The notes beneath the pieces were generated by a model, which was given only the letters and a program-made list of their open reading frames with translations, did not search any database and was not told where the DNA came from. 64,000 bases of DNA from JBEKTW01 sp963727845 (GTDB taxonomy: Bacteria; Bacteroidota; Ignavibacteria; UBA10030; SZUA-254): positions 806,001-870,000 of the forward strand of contig CAVSHI010000003.1 in the NCBI GenBank assembly GCA_963727845.1, written 5' to 3'. Positions 44,881 through 53,099 of the stretch are shown piece after piece; position 1 is the stretch's first letter; each line of letters starts with the position of its first letter. The position numbers and the translations under genes are program-made.

Positions 44881-45792
44881 TCACGATGCGATCGGTCCGG
44901 TCTTATACACAACTCCAGACATGTCCCGGGCAAAGAATGTTGTCACATCGTTTGCGAGACCGATGAGTTTTTGCAGATCGATATCGGGTCGAAGGTGCAT
45001 GCGGTGGATCATGTGGACAAAATCTTCCGTGCACACATTACCACCGGCAATTTTTGTGAACGGGCAACCTCCGAGACCGGCAACGGAGGACTCGAAGTTC
45101 TGTACCCCTGCATTCATTGCGGCGTAACAGTTCGCAAGGCCGAGACCATACGTATTGTGAAAATGGCATGCGCATTCAGCCGAACCGTCGAGTTTGAATA
45201 TCGCTCCGTACAATTTCTCAACCTGGTCGGGCGTCGCGTGGCCTGCGGTATCCGCAAGACTGATGTTCTTCAATCCGGCATCAAGGTATTTCCGCACGAC
45301 GCCAAGCACGCGCTCCGGCGGCACATGCCCTTCGTATCCGCAACCAAAAGCAGATTGCACGGAAACCTGCACCTTCCTGCCTGCGGTGACTGCTCTGCTT
45401 GCCATAGCGATGATTCGTTCGGTCGCGTCGGTGATGCTCATGCCGGTATTCTTCTTGCTGTGTGTTTCGCTCGCCGAAACACCCATACAAAACATTTCCA
45501 CTCCGCAATCAAACCCGCGGTCAAGACCTTTCTCGTTCAGAACCAGCCCCGAGAGCGTGACATTTTTCTTCTTTTCCGGGTGTTCTTTGAAATAGGAAAA
45601 CATCTTATCGGTGTCGGCCATCTGGGGGACCTTCTCGGGATGCACAAACGACCCCACCTGGACGATGTCGACTCCGGCCTCGATAAGACCTTCAATCCAC
45701 CCGAGCTTGCGATCGGTGGGGACAATTGCTTTCTCCATCTGGAGTCCATCCCGCATCCCAACTTCATGGAGAATGATTTTTTCTGTTTTCAT
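44881..45792 (-). CDS. Hydroxymethylglutaryl-CoA lyase family protein
   Basis: The 303-residue DRE-TIM barrel has VGMRDGLQ (Arg14, Asp15), metal ligands His210 and His212 (CHFHNTYG) and the lyase-specific Cys243 in AGLGGCPFTKIAGG. The residue offsets from human HMG-CoA lyase are constant. This supports a 3-hydroxy-acyl-CoA cleaving enzyme (HMG-CoA to acetoacetate and acetyl-CoA, or a related citramalyl-CoA-type cleavage) rather than a synthase. The adjacent CoA transferase could supply its CoA ester. Confidence 0.87.
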   Translation of the reverse strand: MKTEKIILHEVGMRDGLQMEKAIVPTDRKLGWIEGLIEAGVDIVQVGSFVHPEKVPQMADTDKMFSYFKEHPEKKKNVTLSGLVLNEKGLDRGFDCGVEMFCMGVSASETHSKKNTGMSITDATERIIAMASRAVTAGRKVQVSVQSAFGCGYEGHVPPERVLGVVRKYLDAGLKNISLADTAGHATPDQVEKLYGAIFKLDGSAECACHFHNTYGLGLANCYAAMNAGVQNFESSVAGLGGCPFTKIAGGNVCTEDFVHMIHRMHLRPDIDLQKLIGLANDVTTFFARDMSGVVYKTGPIAS

Positions 45793-45861
45793 GTCTTATC
45801 CAAAACCATCGTTTTTCAGAATTCCGGGCGGCGGACGAAGCAGGCGTCGTTGTTGAAAAAC

Positions 45862-46980
45862 TCAGAGTTTAGCAGCGATCGCTTTTGCCATTTCGATGGT
45901 TGTGTTGCGTCCGCCCATATCGTACGTTCGGACGTTCCCTTCCCTGATTACTTCAGCAACCGCCTTTTCCAGCTTTTTGCCTTTCTCGATTTCCCCCAGC
46001 CAGTCCAGCATCATCTTTGCGGCCAGGATGGTGGCAATCGGGTTGACTTTATACTGGCCGGCATACTTCGGGGCAGAACCGTGCGTCGGCTCAAACACGG
46101 CCAATTGGGTTCCGATGTTGCCCGAGCAGCCAAAGCCCAATCCTCCAACCATTTGAGCACACAGGTCGGAGATGATATCACCATAAAGATTCGGTGCCAC
46201 GAGCACGTCATAGTTGAAAGGATTCTTGAGCAACCACATCGTCATCGCATCGATATTCGCATCGTCCATCTGAATCCCGGGAAAGTCCTTCGCGATTTCT
46301 TTCGCGATCTCCAGGAAGAGACCATCCGTTGCCCGCACGACATTTGCCTTATGGACAATGGTTACTTTCTTGCGGCCCGACTTCTTCGCAAATTCAAATG
46401 CTGCACGCACGATGTGCTCGGAACCCTTCCGCGTATTAATCTTGCAGGAAATCGCGTACTGGTCCCCGGGGAGATTCTTGAACGCCGAAAATGGCTTCGA
46501 AATCTTTGATAAGAGAGCAGACAACTCGGGAGGAACTTGATTGAACTCCACCCCGGCATACAGATCTTCCGTGTTCTCCCGGAACACTACCAGGTCAATG
46601 TTTTCTTTATAGTTCAGTGGATTCCCGGGATATCCTTTACACGGGCGGAGACAGATGAAGAGGTCAAAAAGCTGCCGCATCCGGACGATCGGAGAACGAT
46701 AAATTAGTCCCTTCCCCTTCAACGAAGGCGCGAGCTCGGCTTCCGCGGCTTTCACGGGTTTTGATGTTATCGCACCGAACATCGCTGCGTTAACCCCGTT
46801 CATCAAATCAATGGTGCGCTGCGGCAATGCATCCCCTTCTTTGCACCAGAAATCCCATCCGATATCGCCGTGAACGTACTCCGCATCGAGGGCCATTCTG
46901 TCGAGAACTATTCTCGCTGCTTCCAGTACTTCGACCCCGATACCATCACCGGGGAGCCAGGCTATTTTATATTTTGCCAT
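45862..46980 (-). CDS. Isocitrate/isopropylmalate-family dehydrogenase
   Basis: The 372-residue beta-decarboxylating dehydrogenase has LPGDGIGVEV at the N-terminus. FRENTEDLYAGVEF, KANVVRATDGLFLE and the metal site around YDVLVAPNLYGDIISD follow, with GGLGFGCSGNIG and FEPTHGSAPKYAG for the cofactor. The FRENTEDLYAG block favours the NAD-dependent isocitrate dehydrogenase side of the family over LeuB. As first gene of the run it would oxidise the product of the LeuCD-type isomerase. Homoisocitrate or methylmalate are alternatives. Confidence 0.85.
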   Translation of the reverse strand: MAKYKIAWLPGDGIGVEVLEAARIVLDRMALDAEYVHGDIGWDFWCKEGDALPQRTIDLMNGVNAAMFGAITSKPVKAAEAELAPSLKGKGLIYRSPIVRMRQLFDLFICLRPCKGYPGNPLNYKENIDLVVFRENTEDLYAGVEFNQVPPELSALLSKISKPFSAFKNLPGDQYAISCKINTRKGSEHIVRAAFEFAKKSGRKKVTIVHKANVVRATDGLFLEIAKEIAKDFPGIQMDDANIDAMTMWLLKNPFNYDVLVAPNLYGDIISDLCAQMVGGLGFGCSGNIGTQLAVFEPTHGSAPKYAGQYKVNPIATILAAKMMLDWLGEIEKGKKLEKAVAEVIREGNVRTYDMGGRNTTIEMAKAIAAKL

Positions 46981-47327
46981 GGAACGTATACTCGTCTAAT
47001 AATAATTCTGAACCAGTGAACTTGGTTTCGCTGCGGGATCATTCGCAGCACATCCTTCGGTACATCTCTCTCCTGCCGCACTCTTTTCAATCTCGCACGG
47101 GGGCCGTCCAATTCCCGTCTGATACAATATTCAATGACTATGCCAATGTTCCTCTCTGAGAGGAGAAAGAAAAAAGCCATTCCTTGGGGGGAATGGCTCA
47201 AGACCGGCGGAATGCGCGTTCAGCTTTTCAATTATGACAAACTACTCCGAGCTTCCTTTCACAGTTGAGAATTCACTGTCGGGACGGTAGTATCGTGTCG
47301 TTCCGGAGTTGATCCCATGTTCTTTTG
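46981..47327. other. Gene-free stretch between ccmE and the dehydrogenase gene
   Basis: It contains the ccmE-side terminator (47165-47200) and, to its left, the likely promoter region of the dehydrogenase operon. No conserved motif is recognised. Confidence 0.4.
47165..47200 (-). terminator. Rho-independent terminator downstream of ccmE
   Basis: On the minus strand AGCCATTCC (47198-47190) pairs with GGAATGGCT (47183-47175) around a CCCCAA loop and is followed by TTTTTCTTTC. It would end the cytochrome/ccm transcript about 130 bases after the ccmE stop. Confidence 0.8.
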
Positions 47328-47717
47328 TCACAACGATTTCTTCACAGTCTCAGAGGTTGCCTCGTACTTCGACGGACACTTCGTCAGAATGTCGCTCGCG
47401 TGAAAACATCCATCCTGGTAGCGGCCCTTTACTACAATCGCGTTGGCGATCTCAAAATTGTTCGGTTTCGCTCCATCAAAGACGACTTTCGTTTCCTGTC
47501 CGTTGTCGTCTTTCATGAAGAACACAAATTGGCCTTTGTCGGCATCAAACGTCGACTCCTTCTCCCTCACCCATTCGCCTTTTACCTGCACCTTCTTATG
47601 CGATGACATCGCGGTCTGCATGTCGGTGTACTCGACATTGCTTTCCACAAACGAAAGCGCGCCAAACACCAGAGCCGCAACGATAACCACGCTCGCGATA
47701 ATGATTTTGCTCTTCAT
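47328..47717 (-). CDS. ccmE: Heme chaperone CcmE, CxxxY variant
   Basis: The 129-residue protein has one N-terminal membrane anchor and a periplasmic OB-fold domain: VKGEWV, VFFMKDDNGQETKVVFDG, AIVVKGRYQDGCFHASDIL. The heme-binding histidine of classical CcmE (in an HxxxY motif) is replaced by Cys114 with Tyr118 (TKCPSKY). That is the CxxxY form described from Desulfovibrio and archaea. It carries heme to apocytochromes in system I cytochrome c maturation. It starts nine bases after the ccmD stop and ends the operon containing the multiheme cytochromes. Confidence 0.88.
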   Translation of the reverse strand: MKSKIIIASVVIVAALVFGALSFVESNVEYTDMQTAMSSHKKVQVKGEWVREKESTFDADKGQFVFFMKDDNGQETKVVFDGAKPNNFEIANAIVVKGRYQDGCFHASDILTKCPSKYEATSETVKKSL

Positions 47718-47726
47718 CGAAACACC

Positions 47727-47861
47727 TTACTCCTTCATGCGTTGTTCAAGTCGTGTAATCTTCTTGTCTATACGTACAACGTACGTGAATATTCCCAACC
47801 AGCATATAAGAACGATGAGCAGGACGATGTACAACGGGTTCTGCGTCATGAATTCGTACAT
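47727..47861 (-). CDS. ccmD: CcmD-family small membrane protein
   Basis: This is a 44-residue reading frame: MYEFMTQNPLYIVLLIVLIC, then WLGIFTYVVRIDKKITRLEQ and RMKE. It has one membrane helix and a basic-acidic amphipathic tail, the layout of CcmD proteins in Bacteroidota. AAAGGAG lies nine bases upstream, one of the better ribosome binding sites here. It is directly before ccmE, whose own AAGGAG overlaps the ccmD stop. CcmD helps load heme onto CcmE with CcmABC, none of which are in the window. Confidence 0.85.
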   Translation of the reverse strand: MYEFMTQNPLYIVLLIVLICWLGIFTYVVRIDKKITRLEQRMKE

Positions 47862-47954
47862 TAATTCTCCTTTTTATTGCTTTTCAAGGATTGCTTTGAT
47901 AAATATCGTGAACTTTCACCATATAATCAAACAACGGGTATACCGCACATCCCA

Positions 47955-49973
47955 TCATCTGAGAAATATCATTTTCTTCGCCGATTGAAAGGCGCCCGCT
48001 TCAATTTTATACATGTAGATTCCGCTGGCGACATGATGACCGAATCGATCCACACCGTCCCAGACTACCGAATGGTTTCCGGGCTCCTGCTGGCCGTCGA
48101 CAAGCGTCGCGACTTCCGACCCAAGCAGATCATACAGTACAATGGTGACACGGGTTGCCCTTGGAAGCTGGTATCGGATCACCGTTGAAGGATTAAACGG
48201 ATTCGGATAATTCTGTTCCAATGAAAAGTCCGAAACTACAGGGGCGGGTCCCGCCACTCCGTCCGGCACGAGGGCCACATCCTTGAGGATCCAACTAACG
48301 CTGTCAAGAAAGACCGACGTCGGATTATGCGAAGTTCCTACCGTGAACGATTGCTGTTGGGAATCATTAAACACTGTTACGACGGTATCCCAGCCGGAAG
48401 ATACGAATTCCAGATCAACCGGCATCGTGAAAAACGGGGGATTTTCGGTCCCAGTGGCTTGAGTAATATGCACTGTCACGGCGAAACTATCCGAAGAGGC
48501 GCGCGAAGCCCAGGAGTACGTGTACTGTGGGTAGTTTTCACCATAAATCCATTCGTTGAAAAAATAATCCAGATTCTTTCCGGAGACATTTTCACATGCC
48601 TTCTTGAAATCCGGCGTCATTGCTGTGGAATACATCAACGCCGGAGTATTGGCATACGTGTACATGGCGTGAAAAAACGTGCTGTCTCCCAGGACGTGCC
48701 TCAACATATGCAGGAAGGTCGCGCCTTTCGAGTATTCAAGGTTGCCGTTGAAAATATTGTTCACCGAGGTCGTGTCTTGCACGAAAACCGTTCCCACCGC
48801 GCTCTTTGCCCCGAACATTTCGTCTTCCATATATCCATGGTATGTATCGACACCATATTCCTTTTCATAGTAAAGCGCGGTGCAGTACACCGCAAAGCCC
48901 TCATGGAGCCAGATGTCGGACCACGTCCGGCAGGTGATCATATCGCCGAACCATTGATGTGCCAGCTCATGGGACACAACATATTCTCCAAATCCGCTGG
49001 CCGCGATGGATGTCATCGTCTGGTGCTCCATCCCCCCGCCCCATCCGAACTCCGAGTGTCCGTACTTCTCCTTGATAAACGGATACAAGCCAAAAAGGTT
49101 TGAATAGATCGTAAGCATGTCGACCGTCTTAGGAAGACTTGCCAAGGCAGACGACAGGTCTTCCGGCAGAACAAAATTGAGTATTTCCATCGAGTCTGTC
49201 GGCGAATACTTGAACCAGTTTGAAAAGGAAGTAAAATTTGTAAGCGCTACCGAAATGAGATACGAAGCGATGGGATATCGTTCCGCCCAGTGCCATGTTG
49301 ATGTCCCATCTTCGTTGTTCACAACGGAGATGAGCTTGCCGTTGGAACCGACCTTGAAAGTCGAGTCGCAGGTGACGATGATGTCCGCCGAGTCTGCTTT
49401 GTCGCCGGGAGAATTCTTGCACGGCCACCAATCTCTCGCACCGTAGGGTTCGCTGAGAGACCAGACCCAAGCGGGGGTCCGACCCGTGTCGATTTCAAAG
49501 CTCCCAAATCCCGTCGGATGGGGAACACCTTCATAAAAAACATCGACCGTAACCCGCTCGCCGGGACCGTAACTGCGGCCAAGTGCGATTCGAACAGAAA
49601 CAGGATCCTGCTCAAACGATGCAGGAACCCCCACAACTCTCACCGAATCCACTATCATCGGTTTCATCAGATCCAGAACGAATGTGTCAAGGCTGGCCTG
49701 ATTCACGAAAGCGGATACGGTTACATCACCTTTGAGACCGGCAGAAATCGAAGAACCCGCCGCCATTCGCAAGTTGAGGCGGTAGTATGTTACATCATAG
49801 GAATCGCCCGCCTGGCTCACGCACATCCCGCCATGGAGGCCGGTCTCATGAGCACGAGCTTCAGACTCGATGAGTTCTTTCTCTCCCCGATGGAAACCGG
49901 CCGAGCGCGGCTGAGCCAGGGCAGACAACGAAAGCATTGTGGCAACGATCAGGGATCCGGGAATTCGTTTCAT
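47955..49973 (-). CDS. M1-family aminopeptidase with type IX secretion tail
   Basis: The start at 49973 (MKRIPGSLIVATMLSLSALAQ) gives a signal peptide and 672 residues. The M1 catalytic domain shows GGGMEH (312-317), zinc motif HELAHQWFGD (His335, His339) and the distal Glu358. The last 80 residues form a Por-type sorting domain: EQNYPNPFNPSTVIRY, LYDLLGSEVATLVDG, GIYMYKIEAG. This predicts export through the type IX system to the cell surface. It lies 81 bases after the large cytochrome and 93 bases before ccmD, so it may be co-transcribed. A role in cytochrome processing is speculation. Confidence 0.9.
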   Translation of the reverse strand: MKRIPGSLIVATMLSLSALAQPRSAGFHRGEKELIESEARAHETGLHGGMCVSQAGDSYDVTYYRLNLRMAAGSSISAGLKGDVTVSAFVNQASLDTFVLDLMKPMIVDSVRVVGVPASFEQDPVSVRIALGRSYGPGERVTVDVFYEGVPHPTGFGSFEIDTGRTPAWVWSLSEPYGARDWWPCKNSPGDKADSADIIVTCDSTFKVGSNGKLISVVNNEDGTSTWHWAERYPIASYLISVALTNFTSFSNWFKYSPTDSMEILNFVLPEDLSSALASLPKTVDMLTIYSNLFGLYPFIKEKYGHSEFGWGGGMEHQTMTSIAASGFGEYVVSHELAHQWFGDMITCRTWSDIWLHEGFAVYCTALYYEKEYGVDTYHGYMEDEMFGAKSAVGTVFVQDTTSVNNIFNGNLEYSKGATFLHMLRHVLGDSTFFHAMYTYANTPALMYSTAMTPDFKKACENVSGKNLDYFFNEWIYGENYPQYTYSWASRASSDSFAVTVHITQATGTENPPFFTMPVDLEFVSSGWDTVVTVFNDSQQQSFTVGTSHNPTSVFLDSVSWILKDVALVPDGVAGPAPVVSDFSLEQNYPNPFNPSTVIRYQLPRATRVTIVLYDLLGSEVATLVDGQQEPGNHSVVWDGVDRFGHHVASGIYMYKIEAGAFQSAKKMIFLR

Positions 49974-50054
49974 ACGATCCGGGGAATACCGTGACCGCTC
50001 ATCGCATACTTTCTCCCACCTGCGAAGAGAGCGGCATGAACGCATCCGGTTTGT

Positions 50055-51968
50055 TCATTGCTCATACACACCGGGCTGGTTATCGTGGCCGTGGCAACCG
50101 CCTGCCGTTGAACAATTCCCTTCTGTGTATGCTGTTGGTCCGATTGCTTTCTGGAACCCGATGATCACGGATTTATCGAATTGCCCGACGCCCAGGTAAT
50201 TGTACGGCTGCACATCGGATGCATACCCGATAAGGCGGGAACGTTTCGACCCGTGGGGAACGACGATGTGGCAGGTAATGCAGCGAATGTTCAAACCGGC
50301 ATGGTCGGGGGCATCATGGGCATTATTGAAGAACGCGATACCGTTAAACATGGTGTGGCAATTCGCACAAAAAAGATCATTCTGCCAGTTATTCCTGCCG
50401 TACCGAACGTCGTCAAGCGTCCAGAGCGAACTGGCGGAATTTGTCGGCCAGTATTTGCCGTTTCCTGTGAGCATATATTTGGCGTTCGATGCGTGCGGTC
50501 CCTGGGGAGTAGTTGCCGATGTCTGCTGGTCGTTTCCGTGGCAATCGGAACAGTACATTGTTTGGTTGCCGACTGAGTTCCAGGCGGTGGTCATCGTGGA
50601 AATGTCGAGCGCTTTCGGAGCGTGTGAACCGGTCTGGCCATTCGAGGTCGTTACCACCGGATGGGCAGAATGGTTTGCCTGATTGAATTCCATTGCCTGA
50701 TCCGTAATCAGAACTCCTGAGGGTCCGATGATTGTCGTCACGCCATTAAAGGCATTCCCGAAAGCATTGTATGAATGGCATAAAAAACAAATCTGATTTT
50801 CCTGCAGCGCCGGCGACATCGAGGTAAATGTGGTCGGTTGTGTCCACTCCGTCGCTGATCCGGGCGCGACTCCGTTCACCCCGAGAAGGACGTTCGAGAC
50901 TGCGTTTGATTGCAGAACGTGCAAACCTTTCTGTGCCTGATGCAAGTTGTGGCAGTCATAACATTCCGCGTGACGGTTGGGGACATTCAGACTTGTCTGG
51001 TCGTCGGGATCGTGATGTTTCCCGCTGACATCGACCGTCGGATGACGGTAGATTTTTTGAAATTCGCTCTGAATATTCTTCGTGTTGACTCCTGTCCCGG
51101 ATGTGCCGTGGCAGCCGGAAAGGAAGCATGTATTCTCCTCTGATTTCACAAGAAGATACGGTACACCCTGGCCGTTATGGGAAGTATGACAATCCCGGCA
51201 CGCCCATTCGCCTATCGTTGTGCTGATGCTGTCCGGCTGAGTAACATAAGCCTGACTGGAAGTTTTATGGATGGCGTTAGTCCAGTTGGTCTTGTTATGG
51301 CAAAACGTACAAAGAGCGGCGTTGGTGTTCGGCATCCTGAGAAATTTTCCATTTGAATCGTCGTGCGGATCGTGACAGGTCTGGCATTCGACCGTGCCGT
51401 TAGAGGCATCGGGGTCCAGTTTCACCGAGGTATTCCATGGCCAGTTGCGGTTGACCAGTTCCGGATCTTTCGAGTTATCGTACACGAAACCGACCGGGTG
51501 ATCGTCGCGCAGCGATGTTCCCAGATTTGAGAGCGAAGAGCCTGGCATCGTGGTCACGTTGTTTGCCATGGCGATATTCGTCACTCCCCTGTTATTGTAG
51601 ACAGCGCCGAGTGCAACCGTGCCATCGTGGCACGAGAGGCAAAATTTGGATCGCTGGTTTGGCTGGTTGGGTGTCTCGTAATTCAGGTGCGTCAGATACT
51701 CGCTGCTATAAAGTTCGTAGGATTGTGTAGAAAGTTGATGATTCCATAACTGCACCGAGGCACTCGGGGCGTGAGGCGTATGGCAAAAAACGCACGTCTG
51801 GCTTTCAGAGACGGCCTTTATTGTTCCGGGCCCGGTCACGCTGAGGTTGTGTTTGGTATCAAAAACGCGCGATTGGCCGAGGAGCGAACACATGCCCGCT
51901 GAAAGTAACGTTACGGCGGCGAACAACAATGCGCTACGCAAGAAGGTGGAAAATCGGCTTGTATTCAT
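50055..51968 (-). CDS. Large multiheme c-type cytochrome, 10 CXXCH plus 2 expanded motifs
   Basis: The 637-residue protein has a signal peptide and ten CXXCH motifs: CVFCH, CLSCH, CQTCH, CTFCH, CRDCH, CYDCH, CFLCH, CSDCH, CANCH, CITCH. Two expanded candidates, CFLSGCH (CX4CH) and, at the C-terminus, CSTAGGCH (CX5CH), may bring the total to twelve. Several motifs are followed by a second His (CHTPH, CHDPH, CHTSH, CHNLH), the doubled-CXXCH type. It should be a periplasmic or outer-surface electron carrier. Its start overlaps the NHL protein stop by four bases. Confidence 0.9.
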   Translation of the reverse strand: MNTSRFSTFLRSALLFAAVTLLSAGMCSLLGQSRVFDTKHNLSVTGPGTIKAVSESQTCVFCHTPHAPSASVQLWNHQLSTQSYELYSSEYLTHLNYETPNQPNQRSKFCLSCHDGTVALGAVYNNRGVTNIAMANNVTTMPGSSLSNLGTSLRDDHPVGFVYDNSKDPELVNRNWPWNTSVKLDPDASNGTVECQTCHDPHDDSNGKFLRMPNTNAALCTFCHNKTNWTNAIHKTSSQAYVTQPDSISTTIGEWACRDCHTSHNGQGVPYLLVKSEENTCFLSGCHGTSGTGVNTKNIQSEFQKIYRHPTVDVSGKHHDPDDQTSLNVPNRHAECYDCHNLHQAQKGLHVLQSNAVSNVLLGVNGVAPGSATEWTQPTTFTSMSPALQENQICFLCHSYNAFGNAFNGVTTIIGPSGVLITDQAMEFNQANHSAHPVVTTSNGQTGSHAPKALDISTMTTAWNSVGNQTMYCSDCHGNDQQTSATTPQGPHASNAKYMLTGNGKYWPTNSASSLWTLDDVRYGRNNWQNDLFCANCHTMFNGIAFFNNAHDAPDHAGLNIRCITCHIVVPHGSKRSRLIGYASDVQPYNYLGVGQFDKSVIIGFQKAIGPTAYTEGNCSTAGGCHGHDNQPGVYEQ

Positions 51969-52951
51969 TTGAGATACTGGAAAATTGCAATGCGTTTGTT
52001 CAGCATATCGACAACGTAGATTTGGTCGTGAGCATCGATTGCGATTCCGTTGGGACTGGTGAACTCCCCGATGCGATCTCCATGTTTCCCCACGATGAGA
52101 AGTAATTGTCCCTGATTATTGAAGATTTGAAAATTGTCCATGAGAGCATCGGTGACGTAAATGTCGCCGTCGGAATCGAGGGCGATCGATTTCGGACTCG
52201 CCAAGGACCCGCCGGCGGACCCTTGCTTGCCAAACTTGAAGCGGAATTTCCCGGTGGAGTCAAATTCCTGGAGGCGATAATTCAACGCATCAACAACGTA
52301 GAGCGAACCTCCACCCGCGGCGGCAATCGGAAAATTAAATTCCCCGTCTCCACCCCCCCGCTGGCCGAACTCACCAAGGTATCTTCCCCGGAGATCGAAC
52401 ATCAGCACCTTTTGCCGACCAGGGTCGGCGACGTACAGCTTTCCCGAATAGATTGTCATGCCGGTCGGGTGCACAAGATTGTCCTTAAAAACGAATTGCG
52501 GATCGCGGTCGCCGTTCAAAACTATAATTTCGCCGCGCTCGGAATCGGAAATATAGGTGGTGCCATCGGTAGCAATCGCGATGCCGACGGGCGAGATAAA
52601 ATCTCCCTGATTCGTACGGGAAAGAAAATCATATTCTTTTTTGGCGCGGTCAAAAATGTGAATCCCGTGCGCTCCCGGGTCGGCAACATAGATCTTGCCG
52701 TCCGGAGCGATGGCAATACCCACCGGCTGCACCATCCAGGTTCGTTCCCTTTGCTCGCCGAAAAGAACGTTGACGATTTTCGAGAACCATCCCCCTTTCT
52801 CCTGCTTGAATGGCTGGTCGGCGGAGATCATGTCGACGAACTTGATGCGCGCCTTATCAGGAGGCTGGGGCCACACATATCCTGTATCAGCCTGGGGATA
52901 GGCGGATGCCGTACAGAGGATCGTAAACCAGAGGACGTAAGATCGTCTCAT
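51965..52951 (-). CDS. NHL-repeat beta-propeller protein (periplasmic)
   Basis: The start at 52951 (MRRSYVLWFTILCTASAYPQ) gives a signal peptide and 328 residues. About six NHL repeats follow (VGIAIAPDGKIYVADPG, VGIAIATDGTTYISDSE, TGMTIYSGKLYVADPG, KSIALDSDGDIYVTDAL, NGIAIDAHDQIYVVDM). The mature N-terminus VWPQPPDKARIKFV is shared with the second NHL protein at 55781. Such propellers accompany multiheme cytochromes in several phyla and may dock or scaffold them. It overlaps the cytochrome gene by four bases. Confidence 0.85.
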   Translation of the reverse strand: MRRSYVLWFTILCTASAYPQADTGYVWPQPPDKARIKFVDMISADQPFKQEKGGWFSKIVNVLFGEQRERTWMVQPVGIAIAPDGKIYVADPGAHGIHIFDRAKKEYDFLSRTNQGDFISPVGIAIATDGTTYISDSERGEIIVLNGDRDPQFVFKDNLVHPTGMTIYSGKLYVADPGRQKVLMFDLRGRYLGEFGQRGGGDGEFNFPIAAAGGGSLYVVDALNYRLQEFDSTGKFRFKFGKQGSAGGSLASPKSIALDSDGDIYVTDALMDNFQIFNNQGQLLLIVGKHGDRIGEFTSPNGIAIDAHDQIYVVDMLNKRIAIFQYLK

Positions 52952-53099
52952 AATGCGAATATACAAATTCTTCTACTCTTTAGCATCATAAACGCCCACT
53001 TTCGGAAATAAGAACCGGAGCCCCGCACTTGACGCGCGGGACCCCGATCCGTTGTCTCTCGGCAAGGGGATTGCTGAGAGGTTTTGTATTCAGGACACA

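Noticed and set aside
44677..46509. 610-codon open frame on the plus strand opposite the HMG-CoA-lyase-like and dehydrogenase genes
   Set aside because: It lies antisense to two clearly conserved enzymes, is Cys/His-rich without domain logic and has no ribosome binding site. It is a by-product of codon use on the other strand.
41697..46980. Leucine biosynthesis operon
   Set aside because: leuA is absent, the dehydrogenase looks closer to isocitrate dehydrogenase, and the lyase and CoA transferase do not belong to leucine synthesis.
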